Positions 41,904 to 51,800 of a DNA stretch of 64,000 nucleotides are shown one piece after another. Position numbers and translations under genes: made by a program. The notes under the pieces were generated by a model. That model was not told the origin of the DNA. It ran no database searches and was given only the letters and a program-made list of their open reading frames with translations. The stretch spans positions 3,345 through 67,344 of the forward strand of contig CAXATO010000017.1 in assembly GCA_963972255.1 (NCBI GenBank), written 5' to 3'. The stretch is from UBA1479 sp002706405. GTDB taxonomy: Bacteria > Pseudomonadota > Alphaproteobacteria > Rhodospirillales > Casp-alpha2. Position 1 is the stretch's first letter. Each line of letters begins with the position of its first letter.

Positions 41904-42764
41904 ATGGCACAACTGCTCGTTAACGGACTGGTGACCGGACTGATCGTCGCGCTGCCGGCCCTCGCGCTGTCGCTCACGTTCGGCATCCTGCGGTTTCCCA
42001 ACTTCGCCATCGGCGCCATGCTGACGGCGGCGGCCTATCTTGCCTGGGTGCTGAACTTCTATGGCGGCGTGCCCCTCGTCGCGGCGGCGTTGTTTACCGT
42101 GGTGCTGTTTCCCCTGGTCGCACTGGCCTGCGACGCGGCCGTGTTTCGGCCCCTGCGGGACCGCGGGCCGATTACCCTGCTGGTCGCCAGCATGGGATTG
42201 TCCTTCGTGCTGGAAAACCTTTGCCGGCTGATGTTCGGCAATGAAGCGCGCAATTTCGATATGGCCCTGACGCGGCCCTACCGTGTCATGGGGGTGCGCA
42301 TCAATTTCGAACAGATCCTCACCGCCGGCGTCAGCATCGGCGCCATGGTGTTGGTCTATGTGATCCTCATCCATTCGCCGCTTGGCCGCGCCATGCGCGC
42401 CATGTCCGACAATCCGACGTTGGCGGCCGCCCGCGGCATCGAGGCGACGCGCGTGGTCAGCCTCACGTGGCTGCTGGCCGGCGCCCTGACCGCCGCCGCA
42501 GGCATTCTGATCGGCCTCGACCGGGCGATCGACCCGCAATTGGGCTGGAACTACATCATCGTCTGCTTTGCCGCCGCCGTGGTCGGCGGCCTGGGCAGCC
42601 CCGTGGGCGCGGTGGTCGGCGCCATCGGTTTGGGCGTGATCGGCGAGCTGGCAACCCTGGTGGTCGATCCCAACTACCGCGCCGGCGTCGCCTTCGCGGC
42701 CATTGCCCTGGTCCTGTTGTTTCGCCCGAACGGCTTGTTCGGCCGCCTGGAGATCCGCAAATGA
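41904..42764 (+). CDS. Branched-chain amino acid-type ABC permease, LivH-like (operon 3)
   Basis: This 286-residue integral membrane protein opens with LLVNGLVTGLIVALPALALSLTFGILRFPNFAIGA, the LivH pattern. The cytoplasmic loop is MSDNPTLAAARGIEATRVVSL, and the glycine-rich segment AAAVVGGLGSPVGAVVGAIGLGVIGE lies near the end. It overlaps the LivM-like gene by four bases. Confidence 0.93.
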   Translation: MAQLLVNGLVTGLIVALPALALSLTFGILRFPNFAIGAMLTAAAYLAWVLNFYGGVPLVAAALFTVVLFPLVALACDAAVFRPLRDRGPITLLVASMGLSFVLENLCRLMFGNEARNFDMALTRPYRVMGVRINFEQILTAGVSIGAMVLVYVILIHSPLGRAMRAMSDNPTLAAARGIEATRVVSLTWLLAGALTAAAGILIGLDRAIDPQLGWNYIIVCFAAAVVGGLGSPVGAVVGAIGLGVIGELATLVVDPNYRAGVAFAAIALVLLFRPNGLFGRLEIRK

Positions 42765-43762
42765 TTGGTTACCTGACAACGATCCTGACCCTGGTGTCGA
42801 TTGCCGCGCTGATCGCCATGGCGCTGAACATCCAATGGGGCATGTGCGGCATGGTCAACTTTGGTCTCGCCGGGTTCGTGGCGCTGGGGGCCTATGTCAC
42901 GGCGATCCTGACCTTGGCCGGATGGAGCACATTTGCGGCCATGGCGATGGCCATCGTTGCCTGTTCCGCGGCCGGAGCCCTGTTGTCGCTCATTTCCATG
43001 CGATTGTCCGAGGATTATCTCGCCATCGTCACCCTTGGTTTCGGCGAAATCGTGCGCCTGGTCACGCTCAATGAAAGCTGGCTGACCGGCGGCGCCATGG
43101 GCCTGCCCGGCATTCCCCGCCCATTCGTCGGTGTCATCGGGGAGGCCAATTATGAAACCTTCTACATGGTGTTCAGCCTGGTCATCGTGCTGGTGGTATT
43201 CCTGGCGTTGGATAAATCGGCGCGTTCGCCCTTCGGCCGGGCGCTGCGGGCCGTGCGCGACGACGACCTGGTCGCGGCCAGCTTGGGCAAGAACGTGCTG
43301 TTGCTGCGCGCCAAGGCCTTTGCCCTGGGCGGCGCGGTGACCGGGATCGCCGGATCGCTGCAGGCATTTCAGTTCTCCTACATCGACCCCAGCCAGTTCA
43401 CCCCGATCCTGACGGCCTATGCCTTCATGGCAGTGATCGCCGGCGGGCGCGGCTCGCAACGCGGACTGATCCTGGGGGCCTGTTCCATCATGGTGCTGTT
43501 GGAGGCAACGCGATTCCTCAAGGACGTGATCCCGTTCCTCGACAATGCCCAGGTTGCGGCCGTGCGTCTGATCCTGATCGGCGCCGGGCTGATCGCGCTG
43601 TTGATTTTCCGGCCCCAGGGCCTGCTTCCCGAATTCCGTCTGGCCCCGGCGAGGACCGACGGAGACTCCCCCCGCCGCGACGCCGACGGCGATGACACGA
43701 TGGTTCTGCCGCAAAGCCTGCCACGGCGGACCGAAACCCTTCATCCCATTCCCAAGGAGTAA
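42761..43762 (+). CDS. Branched-chain amino acid-type ABC permease, LivM-like (operon 3)
   Basis: This 333-residue integral membrane protein starts at ATG 42,761 (ATGA overlap); upstream in-frame codons lie inside the preceding gene and are not used. The LivM core motif is ALNIQWGMCGMVNFGLAGFVALGAY (about residues 20-45), and the ATPase-contact loop is VRDDDLVAASLGKNVLLLRAKAF. The last 45 residues form a polar tail ending close to the next ribosome site. Confidence 0.93.
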   Translation: MIGYLTTILTLVSIAALIAMALNIQWGMCGMVNFGLAGFVALGAYVTAILTLAGWSTFAAMAMAIVACSAAGALLSLISMRLSEDYLAIVTLGFGEIVRLVTLNESWLTGGAMGLPGIPRPFVGVIGEANYETFYMVFSLVIVLVVFLALDKSARSPFGRALRAVRDDDLVAASLGKNVLLLRAKAFALGGAVTGIAGSLQAFQFSYIDPSQFTPILTAYAFMAVIAGGRGSQRGLILGACSIMVLLEATRFLKDVIPFLDNAQVAAVRLILIGAGLIALLIFRPQGLLPEFRLAPARTDGDSPRRDADGDDTMVLPQSLPRRTETLHPIPKE

Positions 43763-43766
43763 TTGC

Positions 43767-45014
43767 ATGACCCGAAACGCAAAACCGCAGAACGGTCTTA
43801 CCCGCCGCCGCCTTCTGTCCACCGGCGTTGCCGCCGGGGCCTTGACGCTCGCCGCCCCCTTCATCCGCAGCGCGCGCGCCGCCAGCGGACCGATCAAGAT
43901 CGGCATGGTGATTCCCTTCACCGGGGCGACCGGCGCTTACGGGCCCGAGATGGAGAAAGCAGCCAAGCTGGTCGTCAAGACGATCAACGACGCCGGTGGA
44001 CTGCTTGGCGGTCGGCCCGTGGAATTGATCATCGAGGATTCGGAGACCAGCCCGACCGCCGGCGCGGTGGCGACCAAGAAGCTTCTGGAGCTCAACGACG
44101 TCAGCTGCATCATCGGTTATTGGGGCAGCCCCATCGCCATGGCGTCCAAGCAGCTTCTGATCGACGCCAAGAAGGTGATGATGGTCAGCTGCGCGGCCAA
44201 CCCGGTGACGGAACAAGACCACGGCGGTTTGATCTGGCGGTTCCAGGCCAAGTCGACCCAGTGGGGCCCGGCCGGCGCCAAGATCATGAAACAGCGCGGT
44301 TATAAGAACATTGCCGTTCTGGCCCAGCAGAATCCCTTCATCATGCCGATGATCGACCCGTTCATTGCGGAGTTCGAAAAAGGCGGCGGCAAGGTGGTGC
44401 AGAACCTGACCTACCTGCCGGAGCAGCCGTCCTATCGGGCCGAGGTGGAAAAGGTGTTCGGCGGCGAGCCCGACGCAGTATTCATCCCCGGCCTGTTGAC
44501 CGACTTCACGTCGATCATGAAAGAGGTCTACCGCGGCGGCTTCGACAGCAAGGTTTGCACCCTGTCCATCGCCGGCGACGCCAACGGTCGCTTCCTTAAG
44601 AACGTCGGCCCCGAAGTGGCGGAGGGCATCGATCACTATCAACCGGCTCCGCCGCTGACCAGCCCCAACTACAAGAAGTTCATCAAGATGATGGGCGAGC
44701 CGGAAGACACCGTGTTCCTGTTTGCGGGCAATGCCTTCGACCAGATGTGGGTGGCGGCTTTGGCCATGGAAAAGGCCGGCACGGACGTCAGCGCGACCTG
44801 GACCAAGATGGTTCCGGAAATCGCCAACCCGCCGGGTGCCCTGACCGGCGACGGCCTGGAGGCGCTGAAACTGATCCGCGCCGGTGAAAAGGTCGCCTAT
44901 GTCGGCGCCGGAGCCGATTGCGATTTCAACGAATCCGGCGATCAGCTGAACCGTCACTTCCTGCATCGGGTCATTCAGGACGGTAACAACGAGTTCGTGC
45001 AGACCATTTCCTGA
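43767..45014 (+). CDS. Branched-chain amino acid-type ABC transporter, substrate-binding protein with Tat-like signal (operon 3)
   Basis: This 415-residue binding protein starts at ATG 43,767 behind AAGGAG. The N-terminus has TRRRLLSTG (Arg13-Arg15) and a hydrophobic region ending in SARAAS, which fits a Tat signal. The mature part opens with IKIGMVIPFTGATGAYGPEMEKAAKLVV, the LivK-like pattern. It is the last gene of operon 3 and is closed by a strong terminator. The ligand is unknown; the neighbouring dioxygenase suggests an organic acid or amine rather than leucine itself, an inference. Confidence 0.92.
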   Translation: MTRNAKPQNGLTRRRLLSTGVAAGALTLAAPFIRSARAASGPIKIGMVIPFTGATGAYGPEMEKAAKLVVKTINDAGGLLGGRPVELIIEDSETSPTAGAVATKKLLELNDVSCIIGYWGSPIAMASKQLLIDAKKVMMVSCAANPVTEQDHGGLIWRFQAKSTQWGPAGAKIMKQRGYKNIAVLAQQNPFIMPMIDPFIAEFEKGGGKVVQNLTYLPEQPSYRAEVEKVFGGEPDAVFIPGLLTDFTSIMKEVYRGGFDSKVCTLSIAGDANGRFLKNVGPEVAEGIDHYQPAPPLTSPNYKKFIKMMGEPEDTVFLFAGNAFDQMWVAALAMEKAGTDVSATWTKMVPEIANPPGALTGDGLEALKLIRAGEKVAYVGAGADCDFNESGDQLNRHFLHRVIQDGNNEFVQTIS

Positions 45015-45087
45015 CGGGTGACATCGACCGTCGGGAGGCGGCGTCAATCCATGTCGCCGCTCGGCAAATATTTTTAAGTCCGCGGAA

Positions 45088-45118
45088 GGAGTCCTCAGCC
45101 AAGCTGAGGGCTCCTTTT
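45088..45118 (+). terminator. Rho-independent terminator of Liv operon 3
   Basis: GGAGTCCTCAGC pairs with GCTGAGGGCTCC over 12 positions (one G-T pair) around the loop CAA and is followed by TTTT. It lies 73 bases after the binding-protein stop codon. It is the clearest intrinsic terminator in the window. The remaining bases to 45,247 show no gene. Confidence 0.85.
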
Positions 45119-45247
45119 CGTCATGCCCTGCCAGCCTGGCGGCGCCTCAGGCGCGCAATTCAGTGACCGGTTCGTTTCGACAAGCCGTGGGAGCCAACAA
45201 CCAGGGGGCAACTCATGGAATCAGTCGGGACGCGTTTGCGACGCCCG

Positions 45248-46297
45248 TTAGATCTTGAGCGTTTGCGACAGCCAGATTTCGTAGTCGCGATCACCGATCT
45301 GCGGCGTGTCGGAAATCTGCGTATCCAAGTGGACGCCGGTACGGCCCAATTCACGGGCGTCCTTGGGCGACATGCCGAACCGGGCCTTGAAGGCGCGGGA
45401 GAAATGGGCCTCGCTGGCGAAGCCCCAATTGAACGCAATGTCGTAAACATATTTTTGCTGGTGGCGGGGCGAAACCAGGTCCGCGGCCGCGCGGCGAAGG
45501 CGCCGGTCCTGGATATAGGCCCGGACGCCGCCATAAGGGGCGAACAGGCGGTAAAGTCCGGCCCGGGACAATCCGACGGCGCTGCACAAGGTTGAAACCG
45601 ACAGCTCGGCAGATGCCAGATTGCGCTCGATCTCGGTCTTTGCCCGATGCAGAAGACTGGCGGCGGCGGCAGCGGCGGCGTTTTCCACATCGTCCGCGGA
45701 ACCGTTCAGGGCGCTTGCCATCAGCGCCAGTGTCGGTTCGACCGACAGGGCCGCGCTTTCCTCGGTCAGGCCGTCGGACATGGAAAACAGCATTTTCAGG
45801 TGATTGACGGCCATGGCGGTCAAGGGATCGGCGCCCTTGAGGACGCGGCATTGCTGGCTGTCCGGTCGGCGCAGGTAGGGGGCGAGGAGCGGTCGCGGCA
45901 CGACCAGGGTCAGATGCGAGAAATCAGATGTTTCCGACATGTGGCGTTCCGCCAGGTCGATGATCAGCAGGTCGCCGACGGCGGCTTCGGAATGGTGTCG
46001 CCCGCGGCGCACTTCCTGACCGCCCTCTAGATGGGTCTGAATCAGAAAATGATCCAATCCGTCCTTGGATGCCCGAAGGGAATCCCGTTCGAACCGCTGT
46101 GCCTTCGTTTCGCAGCGGCTGAACATGATCTGATCGTTCAGGAGAAAACTGGTCAGTGAGGCATCAAAGCCGTCCGCGGCCGAGCGGGACGATGGCGTGA
46201 CATCGAACAGGGCAGAAATGCTTTCCCGCCAGACATCGAACCGTTGGTCGGCAGGCAGGCGGGTCGTCGAAAATTGGGATTTGCTGATCGCGTTCAT
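45248..46297 (-). CDS. AraC-family transcriptional regulator
   Basis: This 349-residue regulator starts at the ATG giving MNAISKSQFSTTRL; the frame is open further upstream but without a family-like sequence. The N-terminal ligand domain (about 20-210) resembles the AraC-binding-like domain with the FDVWRESISALFDVTP opening. The C-terminal double helix-turn-helix (about 235-330) includes LSVSTLCSAVGLSRAGLYRLFAPYGGVRAYI and YDIAFNWGFASEAHFSRAFKARFGMSPKDAREL. It is convergent with Liv operon 3. It is divergent from the secretin operon with 284 bases in between, which hold no other gene, so it may regulate the secretin operon. Confidence 0.92.
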   Translation of the reverse strand: MNAISKSQFSTTRLPADQRFDVWRESISALFDVTPSSRSAADGFDASLTSFLLNDQIMFSRCETKAQRFERDSLRASKDGLDHFLIQTHLEGGQEVRRGRHHSEAAVGDLLIIDLAERHMSETSDFSHLTLVVPRPLLAPYLRRPDSQQCRVLKGADPLTAMAVNHLKMLFSMSDGLTEESAALSVEPTLALMASALNGSADDVENAAAAAAASLLHRAKTEIERNLASAELSVSTLCSAVGLSRAGLYRLFAPYGGVRAYIQDRRLRRAAADLVSPRHQQKYVYDIAFNWGFASEAHFSRAFKARFGMSPKDARELGRTGVHLDTQISDTPQIGDRDYEIWLSQTLKI

Positions 46298-46581
46298 GGC
46301 CGATTTTACCGGTGGGACTTTTTCATCCCGATAGGGGGCCGGTCCGTCTCTGTCATGGCGCGAGCTCCCGTTTGGTGGGCGGGCGTCCCGCTCTCTGCAT
46401 GGTTGAAAAGGTATCCTCCGCCCGGGGCGGTGATCAAGAAGTTTGAGACGCTCAGTCAAACATCCGTGAGGGAAAACAAATATGCTTTGCCCTGATCGGT
46501 CCGGAACATGCCGTCTTCGGGCCGTGAATCGCGTCTGCGCGGTTCTTGAAAAAAAGTTCTCTAACAAGGGGGTAAATCGGC

Positions 46582-46863
46582 ATGAAGTTTATCGCAGCGA
46601 CCATGATGGCGTTGGCCGTAGCAATCTGGACGGCTGATCCGGCCTGGGCCGATGATGACGAAGGGCGTTACCGCATCGTCAACATCAAGCGCGATATCGA
46701 CGCGGACAAGGGGCCGCGGACGGTCAACGGCACGATGATGATCGACAGCAAAACGGGCCGCAGTTGGGTCCTGGATGAAGAGCGGGGCCGCTGGGTGCCC
46801 GTCGGATTCCGTGCGGCCAAGTTGGGTAACGACGTCACTGTCCTTCCCGGCAGCGCGAAGTAA
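46582..46863 (+). CDS. Small secreted protein, first gene of the secretin/giant-protein operon
   Basis: This 93-residue protein has a clear Sec signal peptide (MKFIAATMMALAVAIWTADPAWA, in two parts: basic start then hydrophobic core) and probable cleavage after Ala23. The mature 70 residues form a short beta-rich domain (YRIVNIKRDIDADKGPRTV, then MMIDSKTGRSWVLDEERGRW, ending VTVLPGSAK). No family was recognised. AAGGGGG lies before the ATG. The next gene starts 29 bases downstream, so it is probably co-transcribed with the secretin and the giant protein and may be a periplasmic accessory. Confidence 0.8.
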   Translation: MKFIAATMMALAVAIWTADPAWADDDEGRYRIVNIKRDIDADKGPRTVNGTMMIDSKTGRSWVLDEERGRWVPVGFRAAKLGNDVTVLPGSAK

Positions 46864-46892
46864 GTCGGCATCCAGTGCGGAGCGTATCCAAA

Positions 46893-48830
46893 ATGAATAA
46901 GAACACATTGGTTGCCGCCATGGTCGGCGTGTCCATGCTTGGCGGGTGCATGCAGATGTCCGGGGTTGAACCGCGGCTTGCCACGGGGATTGGCGGCGCG
47001 GAATCGGCAGAGGCCAAGCCGAAAACGCACCTGAAACTGACCGAGAACGATTACGAAAAGCCCTTGTGGAAAGCGCTGGACGCCATCCGTCGGGGGGCGC
47101 TTCCGGAAGCCAATTTCATTCTTAATCAGGCGCTCAACCTGGCGCCGACCGACTCGGACCTGCATTTCCTCAACGCCTATGTCTACGAACTGCGCAGCCG
47201 CAGCGAAGGGGCAAGGGTGAGCGAATTGGCCCAGTCCGGGTATATCGCCGCGTTGAACAACGATCTGCGCCATTGGCCGTCGGCTTATCGGCTGGGCCTG
47301 TGGCACATGCGCCGCGGGGAACACGGCGAGGCCCTGCGCTGGCTGGGCGAGGCGGCGTTGATCAAGGATGACTCGCCTGAAATCTTCGAGGCCTTGGCCG
47401 AAGCCAGTTATCTGGATTTCGATGCCGCCGCCGCCGAGGCATTCCTGAACCGGGCCGCCGAACTGACCGGCGAGACGGTTGAGAACGTGCGCGCCCGCGC
47501 CGTGGTCAATGCGGCCCTGAACGACCGCGAAGACGCCGACAAGTTCGTCGAAAAATATAGAGACCTTGTCTCTGAACAAGAGGCCCGGCGTCTGAGCATG
47601 CGGGTGCAGCAGTGGCAGGGATTCCACGACAATGCCCTGAAAAACGCCGCCATTCGCGGCGGCGGGCATATCCAGCAGGCGCAATTCTTCGGCGGCAAGG
47701 CGCCGGCCGGAGCGCCGTCCAGCAAGTCCCCGGGCAGTACGTCAGGTGCGGCCACGGGGCAACAGAGTGCGGCCGAATCTGAGGAAAAGCCCGAAGAATT
47801 GAAGAAACTGCCGGGCATGCTGGTCGTCGATGCGATCATCATTCGCCAGGCCTCGTCCCTGTCCGAACGGCGGGGCGTCAATCTGATCTCCCAGCTTCAG
47901 GCGAGTTTCAGCGGTGATGTGTTCCAGTTCACCCAGGACAGTGGCACGTCGGGCAGCACCGCGACCAAACGGATTCAAAAGGCGTTCAAGATCGCCTTGG
48001 GCACCAATTCCCAAAGCTCCATTGATTACAGTCTGAACATCGCCAACAACACGGACAACCGCACCGAGGTTCTGGCCCGGCCGTCGATTACCGTGCTGGA
48101 AGGGGAGACAGGCAGCTTTTTCCTGGGGCAGGAAGTGACCTATTCCGTGGACGGTGATGGCGCGGATTCCTTCGACAAGGAAGTCGGCATTTCCTTCGAG
48201 GTGACGCCGGAAATTCTCGACGGCGGCAGGGTGCGTCTGGAAACCAAGGCCGAGTTCGATACCTTCACCACATCGACATCCAGCGTCACCTTCAACCGCG
48301 TCATCCCGACGTTGAAGAACCGCCTGAGCAGCACGGCCATCCTGTCGATCGGCCAGACCCTGGTCTTGGGGGGCGGCACGGAAGAGGAAAAATCGAAGTC
48401 GTCGGACGACGTGCCGGTTCTGGGCCGCGTGCCGCTGTTGCAGTACTTCTTCAGTTCGAAGACATCGACGACGGAAGACACCTCGCTGATCTTCCTGATC
48501 ACGCCGCGCTTGGCTGAAACCCTGGACGACCGGGAAAACGTGGACGCCGCCGCCGGGGAACAAGGGGTGAAGACGGACGGCGATATCATGCGCCAGTTGC
48601 GTCAAAGGTTCCGAAACTGGTTCGACCCGACCAGCAATCTGACCAAGGCGTTGGTCGGTCTTTCCTATTCCGACCTTTACCGCGAGTTTCGCGCGGGCGA
48701 CCTCAAGTTCTCAGACGACGATAAAGACGGTGATTTCGATCGCCTGTTGGCAAACGACGGGAACGGGTTCCTCAACACGTATGAGGACGGATTTTTCCCG
48801 GAACTGTTGCGGTACTTCTATTTCAACTGA
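46893..48830 (+). CDS. Outer-membrane lipoprotein: TPR-like N-terminus fused to a secretin pore domain
   Basis: This 645-residue lipoprotein starts at ATG 46,893, with lipobox MLGG followed by Cys19. Residues about 45-260 are helical TPR-like repeats (ALPEANFILNQALNLAPTDSDLHFLNAY and further pairs). A Ser/Gly-rich linker leads to a secretin domain (about 304-540). Its hallmarks are VLARPSITVLEGETGSFFLG, the VGISFEVTPEI motif, and the signature end VPVLGRVPLLQYFFSS with LIFLITPRL. Secretins form gated outer-membrane channels in type II, type III and type IV pilus systems. No N0/STN domain is seen, and no other Gsp or Pil gene lies nearby. The last 100 residues include an EF-hand-like DDDKDGDFDRLL. 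It is followed 23 bases later by the giant gene. Confidence 0.88.
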   Translation: MNKNTLVAAMVGVSMLGGCMQMSGVEPRLATGIGGAESAEAKPKTHLKLTENDYEKPLWKALDAIRRGALPEANFILNQALNLAPTDSDLHFLNAYVYELRSRSEGARVSELAQSGYIAALNNDLRHWPSAYRLGLWHMRRGEHGEALRWLGEAALIKDDSPEIFEALAEASYLDFDAAAAEAFLNRAAELTGETVENVRARAVVNAALNDREDADKFVEKYRDLVSEQEARRLSMRVQQWQGFHDNALKNAAIRGGGHIQQAQFFGGKAPAGAPSSKSPGSTSGAATGQQSAAESEEKPEELKKLPGMLVVDAIIIRQASSLSERRGVNLISQLQASFSGDVFQFTQDSGTSGSTATKRIQKAFKIALGTNSQSSIDYSLNIANNTDNRTEVLARPSITVLEGETGSFFLGQEVTYSVDGDGADSFDKEVGISFEVTPEILDGGRVRLETKAEFDTFTTSTSSVTFNRVIPTLKNRLSSTAILSIGQTLVLGGGTEEEKSKSSDDVPVLGRVPLLQYFFSSKTSTTEDTSLIFLITPRLAETLDDRENVDAAAGEQGVKTDGDIMRQLRQRFRNWFDPTSNLTKALVGLSYSDLYREFRAGDLKFSDDDKDGDFDRLLANDGNGFLNTYEDGFFPELLRYFYFN

Positions 48831-48853
48831 GTGGTCGGTGTAAGGATTGCGGC

Positions 48854-51800
48854 ATGCGTAACAACGCCGCGCGCAGGGACGGACAGGTCCGGTCTCGAAC
48901 ACGCGCATTGACCATCGTGGCGGCATTGGGGGCGGCTGGGTTCCTGGCGGTCTTTCCGACCGATCTGTCCCAGGCGCAAACCCAGGAATCCGGTGCGCCG
49001 GCCCTTGCCGCACCCAGCGTCACGGCGCCCACGGTCGAGGCACCCAAGGTTGCGGCGCCGGATGCCGGGGCACCGTCGTCGGTTGAATCCGAACTGCAAC
49101 AGGAGATCACCAAGGCGTTCAAGAAGTCCGGCCTGTTCAAGGGACTGGATCTGGACCGCCTGGGTCAGGACGGCAAGGCGCGGACCCTTAAGTTGTCCGG
49201 CAACAAGGGCGAGCTCGAATTTTTTCATTTGCCCGAAGGGGCGCAAGACGACAACACGACGCCGTCTCCGGCCGCATCGGATCAGCAGACGCCCCCACAA
49301 ACCCAGCCCGGCGTCCCCGGCGCCCCGACCCCGGCGCCCGTGGACAAGGTGGAAAGCCGGCCCTTGGATGCCCCCGCGCCGCCGTCGCCTACCGCGTCGG
49401 GGCAGGGCGATGACACGGTCAAGGGGAGTTATCATTTCCTTCACAAGCGCGAGAGCTTGCCGCTCCGGCTGTTCGCCGACGCAGCCGGCCGGTCCGGCGC
49501 CATCGATCTGGTGCTCAAGGACGCCGTGCTGATCTACAGTTCGGAAGCCCGCGAGACCCGCTTGTCCAAGCTGAGTATCCCCCCCGCGACAACGCGCTAT
49601 CTGAAAAAGTTCATCACCGCCAAACGCCGTGCCATGGATCTGCCCGCGGGCGGCATGATCTTTGCCCGGCTGGTCATCCGTGAAAATTCGTTCCTGGACA
49701 ATCTGGATAAGGCCCTCGACTTCAAGGAAAAGGAAGTCCTGGTGCAGGGGCACCTCAGCTATCGCATGTTCCGCCGCCTGGTCGGGCTTAGCGTGAAGCC
49801 GGCAAAGCCGGACGTCACGGATGACGACATCAAGCTGACGTTCAACCTGGAAGGATTTCGGCCGCCGAAGATCGGACGTTATGTGGACGCCGCCGATCTG
49901 GCATTGACGATCGCACCGGACAGCAACGGGCGGCTGGACATGACGGGAACGGCAGCGGCCCGGTTCGGGTTCGGCGCGCGCAAGGTCAAGGCCGCTGGGA
50001 GGCTTGATTTCGACGCCGTGTCGGGCGATGGCGAGCCCGTATTCCGCATGACCGCCAAGGCGGGCCCGCGCGACCTGCGCAACATCAAGGTCGACGGCGC
50101 CCAGGCCAAAGAGATCGACTTTTTGTTTTCGTTGGACGATGCCTATGTGCCCAAGCTGCGGGCCGAAGGTTATGGTGAGCGTTCGGGCGAGCGAATTCCC
50201 ATTGCCGGTGAATTGGACGAGGAAGACGGAAAAGATCTATTTAAGCTGGACGGCAATACCCTGGAAGCCGTCGCGGGTCTGGACATTCCCGGGTTCGATG
50301 AGATCAAACTTGGCAATGTACCGAAGCTGACCACGGGCCGCGCCGTGTCGGTCGATACGATCATCCGCGGGCAGCCGGCGAAGCTGGTGATCGGGCCCGT
50401 CACCAACAATGACGCGGCCTATGTGGCCTTGTCCGTCGATGGCGCCGGGATTGAGATGCTGGTGCCTAAAAGTGTCCTGGGGGATCTGGGCCAGGTCGAG
50501 ACAGGACGCGCCGTGTTCCTGTACGTGCCCAAGGGGCGGGGGCCGCCCAAACTGTCGGATCTGCCGAAGCCGTTCCGAACTCTGTTCGAGGAGTTTTTTA
50601 CGGACAAGGATCTGAGCAGCGCCAAGCCGGGGATGAATCTGTTTCAGGCCTCGGGCTTCGCCGAAAAGCATCCGTTTTCCACCTTGCTGTCGCTGTTCCG
50701 TCAAGGGCGGGCGAACGAGGGCGGTATCAAGATCGTCGGCCAGATCGATCCCCTGGTGTTCGACGAACCCGATGAGTCCGCAGCCGAGGCTTGGCGCAGT
50801 GGCGATGCGCGCGGACGGCTGAAGCGCGTCCTGGCGACCCTGCGCCTGCGGGGTGAAGTGTCGGGATTGGAGGGGGTCGGTCTAAGCAACCTGTTCCGTC
50901 TTGCCGACCGGGCGGAGTTCGTCTTCGAGGGCGGATCGTCGGGCAAGGTTTCCGCAGGGTTGGATTTCGGCGGCACCTTGACGTTGCCGGGGGCCAAGGC
51001 GCCGCGCTATTTCGAATTCGCCGCCGCGGCCCGGTCCGACGGCGCATTCCGTTGGCAGGGTGACGAGGTCGATGCCCAAGGCGAGGATATTCGAGGCGGT
51101 CAGCGGGTCACCCTGACGGGAGCCATCCGCAACAAGCGTCCGGTTGACCTGAGCTTGGCACTGGCCGGTGGTTTCCGGTTGGGAGATCTGTCACGCCTCC
51201 AGGTGCCGGGTCTGGCGGATTTGGAAATTCAGGACGTCTATCTGAGCCGCAAGGTCATTTCCGGCGCCTTGGGCCAGGGCAATGCCCGGTCCACCATCAC
51301 CATCGTCGATAAGCCGGATGCCCGTCTGGCCGTGATCGATGTCAGTCGCGGGGTACGCCCGGCGGCCTATCTGCCGGGATTGAACCGCACGCCCCTGGCC
51401 GGTCTGGAGTTACCGGAGACGGCGATCCTCATTGCCGGGCCCGGCAGTGGCGTGGAGGCGATCGACAGCCTGCCGACCGCCATGGCCCAGTCCTTGAAGA
51501 AAACGCTGGAAGGCGGCAGCATCGTTCTCAAGCCGGGGATTTCGTTCCTCAGCCGTCTGTCGTTCGACGGTGACGACCCCTTGGCGCGATTGGCCCGGCG
51601 TCTCGGCGTGCCCATAACGGAGACGGCCTTTCTATCGGGCGATATTCCCGCTGCCGTGGTCAAGGCAGTTGCCGGGGGGCGGGCACCCAAGGTCCTGGCC
51701 GGATTGTCCTTGAAGGCGCAACTGCCGCGATTGACCCTGCCGGGGCTGGAAAACCTGTTCAAGTTGTCGGACGTGACGGAACTGGCGCTGACCAGTGACG

